64,000 nt of DNA, taken from the IMG/VR virus record IMGVR_UViG_3300042867_001289, positions 62,001-126,000 of that record, one strand, 5' to 3'. The notes beneath the pieces were generated by a model. The model made no database searches. It was not told where the DNA came from and saw only the letters and a list, made by a program, of their open reading frames with translations. The stretch's first letter is position 1. Each line of letters opens with the position of its first letter. Positions 52,474 through 61,900 of the stretch are shown piece by piece. Source of the DNA: a virus. Position numbers and translations under genes: made by a program.

Positions 52474-53235
52474 ATGCCAACTTTTCAAGAAATGACAGAA
52501 CCACCACCAGAACCAGGACCAGCAGACTGGAACGAACAAGGTGTTGTCATCAAGAAAAATTTGCTACCCGAAGAAGTACTTACTAACTACGAACAGTTTT
52601 GGCTTACCCAACACTCAGAAAACCCAAAAGGCTGGCCAGACTGCCTACCCTATATGAGACACCAAGAAGTTGCAGACCTTTACTGCAGATCAGAAATTCA
52701 AGAAGTTATCACAGAACTACTAGGACAACCAGCAGGACTCCACCTATGCCTCACAGGATGGGTCACCACCACTAGAAACTGGCATCAAGACTCATACCTA
52801 AACCCACATTTCGTTGGAGACAACTATGTGGCCGTATGGATCGCCCTAGCAGACATACATCCAGACTCTGGGCCGTTCCAATATATTGCCGGTTCACACA
52901 GATGGCCACAAGTTACCTTTTCAAAGATTTCGGAACATGTTGATACGAAAGATCCTTTGTGGCCAAGCTATTCAGAACAAATACTTACCCCGATTTTTGA
53001 AGAAGAAATAGAAGCCAGAAATGCGGAAATTACAACATATCTACCGAAACGTGGTGATGTCTTATTCTGGCATGGCCGTCTCATGCACCGTGGATCTCTT
53101 GCTAATACACCAGACATGGAACGGCGGGCAGCAATAGGCCACTACTCGGGTATAAGCTCCAGACCAGACATGCCTAAGCCGGAAAGATCTGGTGGCGGAT
53201 GGATCTTCCCTATTGGCGAAAAGCTTTACAAATAG
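52474..53235 (+). CDS. Phytanoyl-CoA dioxygenase-like Fe(II)/2OG oxygenase
   Basis: A 253-residue protein with the jelly-roll oxygenase motif N-W-H-Q-D (His104, Asp106) and the distal W-H-G-R-L-M-H-R-G-S (His200 or His205), completing the 2-His-1-carboxylate iron site, plus R-R-A-A-I-G-H-Y near 216 for 2-oxoglutarate. P-D-S-G-P-F-Q-Y-I-A-G-S-H is the PhyH family core. It would hydroxylate an unknown substrate. Followed at 12 bases by a methyltransferase on the same strand: a two-gene cassette inserted against the direction of the late genes. AGGGAA ribosome site. Confidence 0.82.
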   Translation: MPTFQEMTEPPPEPGPADWNEQGVVIKKNLLPEEVLTNYEQFWLTQHSENPKGWPDCLPYMRHQEVADLYCRSEIQEVITELLGQPAGLHLCLTGWVTTTRNWHQDSYLNPHFVGDNYVAVWIALADIHPDSGPFQYIAGSHRWPQVTFSKISEHVDTKDPLWPSYSEQILTPIFEEEIEARNAEITTYLPKRGDVLFWHGRLMHRGSLANTPDMERRAAIGHYSGISSRPDMPKPERSGGGWIFPIGEKLYK

Positions 53236-53247
53236 AAGGACTAAACA

Positions 53248-53820
53248 ATGGAATTGTTAAATGTTGGCTGCGGCACACATTATGCTAAAGGGTGGGTAAA
53301 TACTGACACCTGGGAAACTGATACGACTAAGCCTGATGTGCGAGTTGCCCCAGGTGAGCCGTACCCGTTTGAAGATGATACTTTTGATGCGGTTTACCTT
53401 GGTCATGTCCTTGAACATATTGCTTGGCCCCAAGTTGCCACCTTTTTGAAAGACATATCGCGTGTAGCTAAAGCTGACGCAAAAATTTTGATAACAGGCC
53501 CTGATGTCTACAAAACCATAAAACGTTGGTCAGATGGACAAGAACCCTGGTGGCTAGTTGAATCCGTTATGGAACACCAAGGGGTTAATTCAACCCCAGG
53601 AACAGTCGAATGGTGGGACGGAGCTTCACACCACTGGAACTGCCACAACGACCGGGTCCTAAACCTGTTAGAAACCCTGGGTTTCACAAACATCAAAGAC
53701 CGCTTTAACGACATCCCCAAAAACGCTTCTGGGAAAAACTGGAAAGACGATGGGATTACTTGGCCTGTCGTAGGCTTCTGGCACTGGCAGTTTGGCCTGA
53801 GTTGCAACAACCCAAAGTGA
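53248..53820 (+). CDS. SAM-dependent methyltransferase (class I)
   Basis: A 190-residue Rossmann-type methyltransferase: motif I L-N-V-G-C-G-T-H-Y-A-K-G (residues about 3-14), V-N-T-D-T-W as the acidic strand 2, F-D-A-V-Y-L-G-H-V-L-E-H-I (motif IV region), then A-K-I-L-I-T-G-P. Resembles Methyltransf_11-type small-molecule or sugar methylases in phages. AGAAGGA ribosome site. With the neighbouring oxygenase it may modify a metabolite, glycan or DNA base; no evidence chooses between them. Ends 4 bases from the convergent hypothetical gene. Confidence 0.82.
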   Translation: MELLNVGCGTHYAKGWVNTDTWETDTTKPDVRVAPGEPYPFEDDTFDAVYLGHVLEHIAWPQVATFLKDISRVAKADAKILITGPDVYKTIKRWSDGQEPWWLVESVMEHQGVNSTPGTVEWWDGASHHWNCHNDRVLNLLETLGFTNIKDRFNDIPKNASGKNWKDDGITWPVVGFWHWQFGLSCNNPK

Positions 53821-53824
53821 AAAT

Positions 53825-54091
53825 TCAGGTCTTAACGTAATTTGAAACAGCCTCAGACAAAGCCTCATGCGTTTCGCTACTCGGGTTATTCAAATACCGG
53901 ACAGCCGCTTGTGCCGTATAGTGCGATGCCACAGTATGCGGCAAACCAGCTATGAGTATCCCTAGCTGAGACCAAGCGTTAGCAAGTTTCGGATCACGAT
54001 TCTTGATCGCTGTAAAACTTTCGCCAGCACAATAAACCGGATCAGGTAAATTGATTCCGTTTGAAGAGTCTTCGCTTTCCAAATCACCCAT
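53825..54091 (-). CDS. Hypothetical helical protein
   Basis: An 88-residue protein, mostly helical in the second half (A-N-A-W-S-Q-L-G-I-L-I-A-G-L, then A-A-V-R-Y-L-N and E-A-L-S-E-A-V-S-N-Y-V). AGGGTAG precedes the ATG and the start overlaps the preceding gene by 8 bases. No family recognised. It shares an operon with the 87-residue protein downstream of the TTGACA promoter at 54372-54401. Confidence 0.5.
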   Translation of the reverse strand: MGDLESEDSSNGINLPDPVYCAGESFTAIKNRDPKLANAWSQLGILIAGLPHTVASHYTAQAAVRYLNNPSSETHEALSEAVSNYVKT

Positions 54092-54347
54092 TATCTACCC
54101 TTTTCGAATAGTCAATATAGGCCTCAATTGCTGGCCAAACGGTTTCCAAAACAACACGAACAGTGCAAGTGCCACAATGGTAAATTGCCTCATAACGCTC
54201 ATCACGGTCATCAGACCAATCATCATCTTCAAATTCTGTTAATTCAAGAATCTGACCTGCTTTAATAACCGATTCATCAATCAGTTTTAGATAATACAGC
54301 TCATCAAATTCCTCTTCAATACGCTTTTTACGACTAAATATTTTCAT
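54084..54347 (-). CDS. Hypothetical acidic protein
   Basis: An 87-residue protein. ATG at 54347 (M-K-I-F-S-R-K-K-R) is chosen for GGAGG just upstream; a longer frame to 54404 would run through the promoter. Strongly acidic middle (E-F-E-D-D-D-W-S-D-D-R-D-E-R-Y), a C-G-T-C-T pair and a final helix. No family recognised. First gene after a near-consensus promoter, so probably well expressed early. Confidence 0.55.
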   Translation of the reverse strand: MKIFSRKKRIEEEFDELYYLKLIDESVIKAGQILELTEFEDDDWSDDRDERYEAIYHCGTCTVRVVLETVWPAIEAYIDYSKRVDNG

Positions 54348-54371
54348 ACATCCTCCGTAGATAATTGCCAG

Positions 54372-54401
54372 ACCATACCACCCCTTTGAGGCACCTGTCA
54401 A
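54372..54401 (-). promoter_or_regulatory. Consensus-like promoter for the 54347 minus-strand gene pair
   Basis: On the minus strand a perfect TTGACA (complement of 54396-54401), an 18-base spacer and TATGGT (complement of 54372-54377) stand about 25 bases before the ATG at 54347. The -35 is fully consensus, the strongest in the window, and a GGAGG ribosome site follows. Confidence 0.7.
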
Positions 54402-54440
54402 CAATCTAAAATGCCAAAAGATTCACACGATAGCGACACT

Positions 54441-54472
54441 GCCGCTTCTCCACTAGCGGCTATGGTCATACC
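54441..54472 (+). promoter_or_regulatory. Leaderless promoter with operator palindrome
   Basis: TATGGT at 54461-54466 lies 6 bases before the ATG at 54473, which lacks a Shine-Dalgarno, so the mRNA is probably leaderless. Directly against its left edge is the perfect inverted repeat GCCGCT (54441-54446), 8 bases, AGCGGC (54455-54460), filling the usual spacer. A dimeric repressor bound there would block RNA polymerase. The -10 hexamer is identical to that of the divergent promoter at 54372. Confidence 0.5.
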
Positions 54473-54778
54473 ATGTATTACTCAGCAGACAACGAACTTA
54501 TGCTGGGGAACGTTCAAGTAGCTAGAGCTGATCGGCTACCATGTCCAGTCTGCGGCCATCCAAAAGGAGATTGCAAAGGGGCAAGTGAAGCCCCAATCCA
54601 TGTCCTGGGCACAGACGCATACATATCAATGGACTATGAAGAAACTTTTATAGTCAAAGAAGATGTCTACGAAAACCGTTGGATTTCACCTTATACCGAA
54701 TGTAGGGTAAAAATAGCTGTAGCTGGAACGGCAATACCGCTTTCAAAAGCTAAAGCTCTCGGTCTTACTAGCATTTAA
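54473..54778 (+). CDS. Hypothetical actinophage protein with C-P-x-C motif
   Basis: A 101-residue protein. L-P-C-P-V-C-G-H-P-K-G-D-C near residue 24 is a compact zinc-knuckle-like motif; the rest is a small beta domain with V-K-E-D-V-Y and the final S-K-A-K-A-L-G. Short proteins of this type (C-P-x-C-G near the start, then E-x-V-x-E-D) precede nucleotide-metabolism genes in actinophages; function unknown. It precedes nrdJ by 35 bases and is likely co-transcribed with it. Confidence 0.55.
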   Translation: MYYSADNELMLGNVQVARADRLPCPVCGHPKGDCKGASEAPIHVLGTDAYISMDYEETFIVKEDVYENRWISPYTECRVKIAVAGTAIPLSKAKALGLTSI

Positions 54779-54813
54779 ATTCAACTAACCCAACCTCAAT
54801 ACAGGAGTTAACA

Positions 54814-56730
54814 ATGATAACACCCGAGTTCCTTGAAACTTACGACGCCCGCGTTCCCCCATGGGGTTTCGGTGGAATGGGCGAGGCAACAATGCTTCGA
54901 ACATATTCCCGCCCAATTCCAGGACTAGACCGAAACGAAACATGGCTCGAAGTTTGCACCCGGGCAGTGAATGGGGCAGTCGATATTGGCGCTGAACTCT
55001 CCAAAGAAGACGCCGAAAAGCTTTTTGACCACATGTACGACCTTCGTGCAAGCGTCTCAGGCAGAGCACTCTGGCAGCTAGGCACACCACTAGTTGAAAG
55101 AATGGGCGGAGCAAGCCTCCAAAACTGCTACTTCAGCGACGTCGAAAAGATCGAAGATTTCGAATTCATTTTTGACATGCTAATGGTCGGAGGCGGAGTC
55201 GGATTTTCTGTCGAACGAGCAAAGATCCACGAACTACCAAAAGTAAAAAACGCTGTCACAATCACGCACGAACGCAGCAACGACGCCGACATAATCGTCC
55301 CAGATAAACGAGAGGGTTGGAGCCGTCTCCTTCACGCAGTACTCAAATCGTACTTCTACACAGGCAAATCTTTCAGCTACTCAACAATTCTAATCCGAGA
55401 ATATGGGGCCGCTCTCAACTCTTTCGGTGGAACAGCTTCCGGCCCAGGAGCGCTAATCGAAGGCATCGAAAAGATTTGTAAGATCATGGACAACCGGATT
55501 GGCAAAAAGCTCCGATCCATCGACGTCCTCGACATTGTAAATATTATTGGCGAAATGGTCGTCGCCGGATCATCACGCCGTTCAGCTCAGATCGCTATTG
55601 GCGACCCAGACGACATCCTTTTCCTGCGAGCCAAGAACTGGGAATCAGGGACCATCCCAGGATGGCGTGGAAATTCCAATAACTCCATCTTTGCTGACGG
55701 TTGGGAAGAAATCCCTACTGAACTGTGGAAGGGATATCAGGGCACCGGCGAACCTTACGGGCTTATCAACCGTAAGCTTGCCAGGAAAGTTGGCCGACTC
55801 GGCGAGTCTATGCCTGACCCAAGTGTTGATGGTTTCAATCCTTGTGCCGAAATTGCGTTGGCTTCAGGGGAGTCTTGTAACCTTGCAACGCTTTTCCTTC
55901 CTAACATTCGTTCGTTTGAAGAGTTTTGCGAGATTAGCCGTTTGCTATATTTGGTTCAAAAGTCGACAACAGAACTTTCGTACCCTTACGAGAAAACAAC
56001 TAAAATTGTTCGTAAGAACCGTCGGCTAGGGCAGTCAATCACTGGTGTCCTGCAGTGCAGCGAAGAGCAACTATCTTGGCTAGACCCAGGCTACAAGGCT
56101 CTCCGTAAGCTTGACGCAGAGTACTCCGCTGAACACGGCATCCCAGAGTCAATCAGGCTGACAACAGTGCAACCATCTGGGACACTCTCAATCCTTCCTG
56201 GGGTTCTCCCAGGGGCGCACCCAGGGTTTGCCCGCCATTATGTGAGGCGTGTCCGGTTCGGGTCTAACGATCCGCTTGTGAAGTCTTTGCGTGAACGAGG
56301 TCATGATATCGAATATGATATGAACCTTGATGGGACAAGGAATCATACCCGCCAGGTAGTTTCATTCCCTTGCATGTCCCCAGAAGGGTCAATTCTCGCA
56401 GAAGAACTCTCCGCTATCGACCAGATGGAATGGGTGAAACGCCTTCAAACCGAATGGGCTGACAACGCCGTGTCGGTAACCATCTATTACCGCAAGCAAG
56501 AACTTCCTGAAATCCAGGAATGGCTTTCAAACAATTACAACAATTCGGTCAAATCCATGTCCTTCCTGCTTCATCAGGACCACGGTTTCGCCTTGCCTCC
56601 TTATGAAGAAATCGACGAAGAAGGCTACAACAAGATGCTCGCAAAGATCGACCCGACTGTTCCCCTTGTCAAAACCGAAGGCGAACTGATCGACGACAAC
56701 TGCGACACAGGCCACTGCCCGGTCCGGTAA
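54814..56730 (+). CDS. nrdJ: Adenosylcobalamin-dependent (class II) ribonucleotide reductase
   Basis: A 638-residue monomer-type class II RNR. Cys105 and Cys355 form the reducible pair and Cys344 in N-P-C-A-E-I (342-347) carries the thiyl radical, with Glu346 beside it. The C-terminal shuttle pair is Cys630 and Cys635 (C-D-T-G-H-C), with spacing as in the Lactobacillus enzyme. It makes dNTPs from ribonucleoside triphosphates using cobalamin, so the host must supply B12. About 100 residues shorter than the Lactobacillus enzyme. AGGAG ribosome site; opposite strand to the late genes, a metabolic cassette feeding phage DNA synthesis. Confidence 0.93.
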   Translation: MITPEFLETYDARVPPWGFGGMGEATMLRTYSRPIPGLDRNETWLEVCTRAVNGAVDIGAELSKEDAEKLFDHMYDLRASVSGRALWQLGTPLVERMGGASLQNCYFSDVEKIEDFEFIFDMLMVGGGVGFSVERAKIHELPKVKNAVTITHERSNDADIIVPDKREGWSRLLHAVLKSYFYTGKSFSYSTILIREYGAALNSFGGTASGPGALIEGIEKICKIMDNRIGKKLRSIDVLDIVNIIGEMVVAGSSRRSAQIAIGDPDDILFLRAKNWESGTIPGWRGNSNNSIFADGWEEIPTELWKGYQGTGEPYGLINRKLARKVGRLGESMPDPSVDGFNPCAEIALASGESCNLATLFLPNIRSFEEFCEISRLLYLVQKSTTELSYPYEKTTKIVRKNRRLGQSITGVLQCSEEQLSWLDPGYKALRKLDAEYSAEHGIPESIRLTTVQPSGTLSILPGVLPGAHPGFARHYVRRVRFGSNDPLVKSLRERGHDIEYDMNLDGTRNHTRQVVSFPCMSPEGSILAEELSAIDQMEWVKRLQTEWADNAVSVTIYYRKQELPEIQEWLSNNYNNSVKSMSFLLHQDHGFALPPYEEIDEEGYNKMLAKIDPTVPLVKTEGELIDDNCDTGHCPVR

Positions 56731-57081
56731 ATGGGCTTACAAGCATTAGCTCTAGCAGGTGCCCCAGCCCTGCTAGAGCAAGCTTCACAACTAGTAACTA
56801 AAAGAGGCCTAGCCAAAGGCATCACCTACGACAACGGCTCAATAGACGCCACTGGGGCACTATGCCTAGCAGGCGGAGCTAAAATAGAAACACTAAACGA
56901 AGACCCCATAGCAGAACTATCTACAATCAAAAGACCACTAGTACTAGTAATAGTAGAAGCGTTAGAAGCAGAACTAGACTCCGACCTTCACACCTGGAAC
57001 GACCTACCTACCACCACCACAAACATGGTAGCCGCCACGTTCAAATCTTTAGCAGACAAAATATCCATAGCCACAACATGA
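56731..57081 (+). CDS. DUF6197-like protein
   Basis: A 116-residue protein starting directly after the nrdJ stop codon. The pattern A-x-x-L-V-T-K-R-G-L-A-K-G, then G-A-L-C-L-A-G-G-A and W-N-D-L-P-T-T-T-T-N-M-V-A-A-T-F-K-S-L-A matches the actinobacterial DUF6197 group (C/W-x-x-G ... C-L-x-G-A ... W-N-D ... helix), common in actinobacteria and their phages with unknown function. It is probably co-transcribed with nrdJ and precedes a hairpin. Confidence 0.65.
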   Translation: MGLQALALAGAPALLEQASQLVTKRGLAKGITYDNGSIDATGALCLAGGAKIETLNEDPIAELSTIKRPLVLVIVEALEAELDSDLHTWNDLPTTTTNMVAATFKSLADKISIATT

Positions 57082-57097
57082 CGGCACACGCGAAAGA

Positions 57098-57117
57098 GCC
57101 CCCTCCGAAGAAGGGGC
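57098..57117. terminator. GC-rich hairpin between convergent nrdJ and capsid operons
   Basis: GCCCC and GGGGC arms, with an extra T-C/G-A pair after one mismatch, close a CGAA tetraloop in the 60 bases between genes ending at 57081 (plus) and 57141 (minus). Read from the minus strand it is followed by CTCTTTC, a short T-rich run. It can serve as terminator for the capsid transcript and, more weakly, for the plus-strand cassette. Confidence 0.6.
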
Positions 57118-57140
57118 CCGATCAACTGCTTCAGACCAGA

Positions 57141-58469
57141 TCAGTCAGGAGCGCCATCGAAGTCAACCTTAACGAATGACTCAGGACGCTTCGTAGCAAG
57201 TGCCAAACGCTGCTCCGCAAGGATCACGATAGCGTTACGAACGAAGAAGTCTGCATGCTGCTCCGAAATACGGATGCTTGCCTGCTCCCGATCGTAAATC
57301 TGTGCTCCAGTACCGAACGCACCCACAAGAGCAGTGCCCTCAGGGATAGCAGGAGTGTCAACGATTGGCATACGCCAGATACGGGCCTCAGCACCAACCT
57401 GCATGGACATCGCCATGAGGTAAGTACCCTGCTCGTTCTTCGTAAGCTCAATGTCTTCCCAATCGTTCGGGTGGAGAACCACACCGGACGGCTCGTAGTA
57501 AGCAAGGAAAGCAAGAGTAGCCGAGCGGCGCAGAGCGTCACCCTTCGAGTCAGGAACTGGCAGGGTCGCACCTTCGGACCATGCATACTCCTGAACACCA
57601 GCGTTCAAGATACCGAGAAGGTTCTCTCCGGTTCCATCACCCGAAAGGATTTGGTAATCCTCCTGGAGACGAAGACCATAAAGAAGCTCGTTATCAATGA
57701 TCGAACGAAGCTGAGGCTCATCAGCCAGAACGTTACGGTGAGCAGCTTCCCAGTGCGCAAGAGTGCGAACCGGAGCCTGCTGACCAACAAACTGGAAGCT
57801 CGACTGAGGCTTAAGACCAAAGTCGCCGCCGTTACGCTCAGCAACAGTAGAAGCCGCATTCACAGCAGTCGTCTCAGGAGTCGTGAATCCACGCATCTGG
57901 AAATACTCAATCACCGCAGCAGTGGTTGTGCGTGAAGGGAAAAGATCCCGAACACGACGAGTACGCATCGGCGGAATGACCATATCGTCACGCTGAATCG
58001 TACCGAACGCACCAGGAGTTCCAGAGGGAAGACCCGAGTAAACGTCCTTCTGTCCCCACATCGCACCAACATCGGAACGCTCAAGGACGAACGGCGCTGG
58101 CATGTTTGCCCCACCACGACCCGAATCAAGAGACTTGAATTCTGCTGAATCCAAGAACAACTGACCGAGCGACTTGCCCTGAGGAGCCCAAAGACCAGAA
58201 GCGGAATCTGCGGCAACGCTAGCTGCAACAGACTCAGACTGTGCTTCAGAACCCCAAGCGTCTAGCGTCTTCAAAGATTCCATGCCCTCAATGAGAGACT
58301 TGATTTCCTTGATGTCAACCATGTTCTTATCAAAAGCTGACTTCTGCTCAGTTGTGACGATGACAGTTCCATCTTCGATGCGGAAATCATCAGCAATCTG
58401 ACGATTCTCAGCAGTCTTGGATCGAAGTGCACCCTGTAGTTCCCGCAAGCGGCTTTCATCAAATGACAT
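57141..58469 (-). CDS. Major capsid protein (HK97 fold)
   Basis: A 442-residue protein with the HK97 capsid plan: an N-terminal coiled-coil delta-like region (about 1-95), the linker region up to about 150, then a long core with P-P-M-R-T-R-R-V-R-D-L-F-P, S-S-F-Q-F-V-G-Q-Q-A-P-V-R-T-L-A-H-W, S-I-I-D-N-E-L-L-Y-G-L, L-S-G-D-G-T-G-E-N-L-L-G-I and V-V-L-H-P-N-D-W-E. The D-G-T-G-x-N-x-x-G-I loop is typical. It is preceded by the strongest-context late promoter (58561-58589). No separate scaffold gene is evident; the N-terminal region may act as the scaffold. Confidence 0.93.
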   Translation of the reverse strand: MSFDESRLRELQGALRSKTAENRQIADDFRIEDGTVIVTTEQKSAFDKNMVDIKEIKSLIEGMESLKTLDAWGSEAQSESVAASVAADSASGLWAPQGKSLGQLFLDSAEFKSLDSGRGGANMPAPFVLERSDVGAMWGQKDVYSGLPSGTPGAFGTIQRDDMVIPPMRTRRVRDLFPSRTTTAAVIEYFQMRGFTTPETTAVNAASTVAERNGGDFGLKPQSSFQFVGQQAPVRTLAHWEAAHRNVLADEPQLRSIIDNELLYGLRLQEDYQILSGDGTGENLLGILNAGVQEYAWSEGATLPVPDSKGDALRRSATLAFLAYYEPSGVVLHPNDWEDIELTKNEQGTYLMAMSMQVGAEARIWRMPIVDTPAIPEGTALVGAFGTGAQIYDREQASIRISEQHADFFVRNAIVILAEQRLALATKRPESFVKVDFDGAPD

Positions 58470-58560
58470 TAGATTTTCTACTCCTCTATTGAGCGGTTAA
58501 TTGGATTGACCCTCAGCGTAGGTTAGCACCTAGCTTTATACAGCCGATGGTAGACAACTA

Positions 58561-58589
58561 AGTATACGATGTAGTGCAGGTTTTGTAAA
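58561..58589 (-). promoter_or_regulatory. Major capsid promoter
   Basis: On the minus strand TTTACA (complement of 58584-58589), 17 bases and TATACT (complement of 58561-58566) stand about 90 bases before the capsid ATG at 58469. The match in both boxes and ideal spacing suggest the host principal sigma factor reads it directly. A GAGGAG sequence lies 11 bases before the ATG. Confidence 0.7.
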
Positions 58590-58612
58590 CTTTTTGATAA
58601 AACTCTTATGAA

Positions 58613-58966
58613 TTATCTTCTGGTACCTCTAGAACGACGAGTAGCCATTTCATCAGATGGCACCCGCTTAGAGATACGATCACCTACAGAATCAACGACC
58701 TCAGGCCCCCCAGAACCCTCAGGCGCATACCTTCCAGGAGACCCAGACACATACTTCTGATAATCCCTAAAAAGCTCCTTAGACTTATCACTCCTACTAT
58801 AATAATTTAAAGCCGCCAAATATATGTCTTTCTTCTCCTCAAAATTTTCAGAATCCGAAGAAAAAACTTCCGCCAAACCCAGAATATGAGAACGTTTAAC
58901 AGCAGAACCTATGTTAATAAACTTAACTAGGATGCTCATCTTTTCTACGTCTGTAAATTCGCTCAT
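58613..58966 (-). CDS. Hypothetical protein upstream of the major capsid gene
   Basis: A 117-residue protein. ATG at 58966 is chosen because it overlaps the preceding stop (ATGA). The first two thirds are helical (V-E-K-M-S-I-L-V-K-F-I-N-I-G, then I-L-G-L-A-E-V-F-S) and the end is disordered and basic (A-T-R-R-S-R-G-T-R-R). Position directly before the capsid gene suggests a head-assembly or scaffold-like role, by inference only. Confidence 0.5.
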   Translation of the reverse strand: MSEFTDVEKMSILVKFINIGSAVKRSHILGLAEVFSSDSENFEEKKDIYLAALNYYSRSDKSKELFRDYQKYVSGSPGRYAPEGSGGPEVVDSVGDRISKRVPSDEMATRRSRGTRR

Positions 58967-61900
58967 GATTCCCATCTCGCCCGAGTAGTCAAATCCCTAG
59001 GGTCTCTAGCAACATTTCCCTCATACTTAAAAATTCCGCCACCATATTCGCCAAAATTTTCATCCATCATTTGTTGACTTCGCTCACGAGCCGTCATCGT
59101 AGGATTAATCTCAGAAAATTCAAGAACAGCCAAATACTCGCCTAATCCGGGTGCAGAAAGATGAGAATGCCGAGAGGTTTCGCTCTTATTGATAAGGAAC
59201 TCCAGGAGAGCGGCCTGAGCCTCATTCAAAACAACCGAGTCAAGACCCTCCCTATAAGCCTGCACTTTTCCCTTCATTAGCCTAGATAACGTCTTATAAT
59301 AGCTATCAGATCTTGGTCTAAAACCAAGGCGAGCCCACACATAAGTTCCATCTTCGGCAGCTTGAAGCTCAGTACCTGAAAAACCTGCAGCGTTAAGCCA
59401 CATGAATGCGTGGGGGTTAAAGACCGATTGAAACCCAGAATTTTTGGCTTCGTTAGCAAATGGACTATTAAAACCAGCGTCATCACCCATGTATAGAAAT
59501 GAGTTCTTGGTTATATTATTCCCGATTTGCGGACCATCGTGGATAAGCCTTGAGAAATGTCCGACCTGTTCCCAGTCGCCTACGTCTTCATTGAATTTAA
59601 AAATCTTTCCATAAAATAACCTGGGAATCTCAGTGTTACTGTTAGATTTGTCTAAAACAGTTTTGAACAGTGACCCGTCTCTAGTCCTAATGGGAATACT
59701 TCCATCTTCGACGCTATGCCCCCAAACGCTTTGGGCCCATCTCCATATAGCGTCTTGAGCAGCCTTATCGTTAGCAATATCCCTAGCCGCGTTGTACATC
59801 TTGTAGAAATCTTCAATGTTTTGAGGATTATAATTTGCATCCAACCAAGGCGCATCAGTCTGCCCATAACGCTCAACAATATTGTCAGCTAAAACGTTTA
59901 CACGCGCATCACGAACTCTGTTAATTATAAACTCTGCTTTTTCTTCAATATTGACTAATTCTTCGTAAGCGCTATGTACGTCAAGATGTGTCGCGATGGC
60001 CGCATCAATTCGTTTTCTCTGCTCAACAATATCAAAACCTTCAAGATCTTGCTCATTTAAATATTCAACTCTGGCAATACCAATTTTAGAAAGATATGAT
60101 TCTGATTTCTTGATTAGATTTGTTGCTTTTTGAAAAGATTCAAAATCTCCACCATCGTAACGCTGTTGTGCAAAGCTGTTAAGTTTTTGGATATTCTCAA
60201 GTAGTTCTGTTTCAGTATTATTGAATCTTCTAAAATTTCCAACAATTGAGTCTAAGGTATCAAGTGAATCTAAAGTTTCAATTAGTTCATATGGCTTATC
60301 AATAAATTCTCTTTTTTTATCAAGAGACAATTGTTCCATTTGAATAACTGGACGAGTTGAACCCAAAGTTGCATCTGGACGAATGGAGGGTACCTTTGCA
60401 TTTTCAATTTCATTTATTGACAATTTGAAAGATACAGCATCCTCCACCTGTGTATTTATTAAATTAATATTATCTGAATCATTTAATTCATCAGAATTGA
60501 AAAGAGATTGTAACCCAATCTCAGATTGCAACTCGACAATCCGATCTTCTAAAATATCAAATTTCTGTCGCGAAATATAAGAACCAGTTCCATCACCCTC
60601 TTGCATAGCAGAAATTTGATCTTGCATTTCTTTTAAATCACTTTTAATTGAGTCGCTATTTTTATTCAAAGAATTAAAATAATATTTCCGATATTTAGAA
60701 ATTAAGTTATCGTAAAATTCGACATCATCATCATTTTTTCGTGTAGATACAAGCTTCCTAATAAAACCACTTAACCTGTCACTTGCAATAGCAAAGTCAT
60801 GCGCTGCTGACTTGCTAGGATTTTCATCAAGTTCAACTAAGGCGGCATCCATTCTTTCTGTTAAAAAAGAACCTGTTTCGACAATACTATCTTTTTCTTT
60901 TTCTGTAAGCGGCAGCTTTGAGATAGTCGTATTGGCTATAGCATTTTCCCAAAGTTGAACTGCTGAATCATAATACTCTTTAGCCGCAACATCCCCAGCT
61001 AAGCTAATACCCTTAACAGGGTCATCCTTGCTAAATTGAATCCACTTCTCCAAAAGGAGATCCAAATTATGATTTGCTCCTTCGACGATCTCTTCAGCAG
61101 TAATAGATTCATTATCGTATTGATATTCCCATAAATCAGTTACCATCCTGGCTTTTGATTCATCACTTCTAAATGCCCATAATGCGGCTAAATCATTAGC
61201 CTGCAGAACTACTAGTTCTGCATCAGAAAGCGGATCACCTCCATCAAGTGCATCTCTTTGACGTTCTCGCGTTGGCGCTTCCACACCAGAATCAACAAGG
61301 ACAGATGCCCGCAAAGCTAGATCTAGTGTTGAGGTGCCCTCTATTGCTTTCCGCACCCGTTCGGCCTGTTCGTCAACCAGAGCCTGCGCCTCTATATCTC
61401 GCTGTCGTTGCCGCATCTTAGTTCTACGATCCGACGCTGCTTGCGACTCCCGGGCATCAGCTGACTCCCAGCTATCCACCAGGTCGTCACTCACCTTGCG
61501 AAAAGCCATAACGTTTAAGTCGTATTGCTCATTGAAATCGTCATAAATCTTATTATAAGAATTAGTTAAAGTTGCAAGTTCTTCATCAGAAAATGAATCC
61601 AAATCAACCGAGTCAAACATGCTTTCAAAGTCAGCTAATACCTTGTCCATTTCATCTAGATATTCTTCATAACCACTTGTGTTAAAACGAAAAAAGTCTT
61701 CAAAATCCATTCTAGATCTTGCTAAGGCAGCCCGCCTTTCCAAATCATCCATATCTATCTGTTTCCTTGGATCAGAAACCAATCTTTGGGCCTCCTCTGA
61801 AAGAGCAGACAGCTTGTCCTGAGCATCAACAAACGCCTCACTCGGAGAATCCTCCACCACCGGCTTACTAGCCGCAGGTAACTCATCTCGAACAGTCGCC

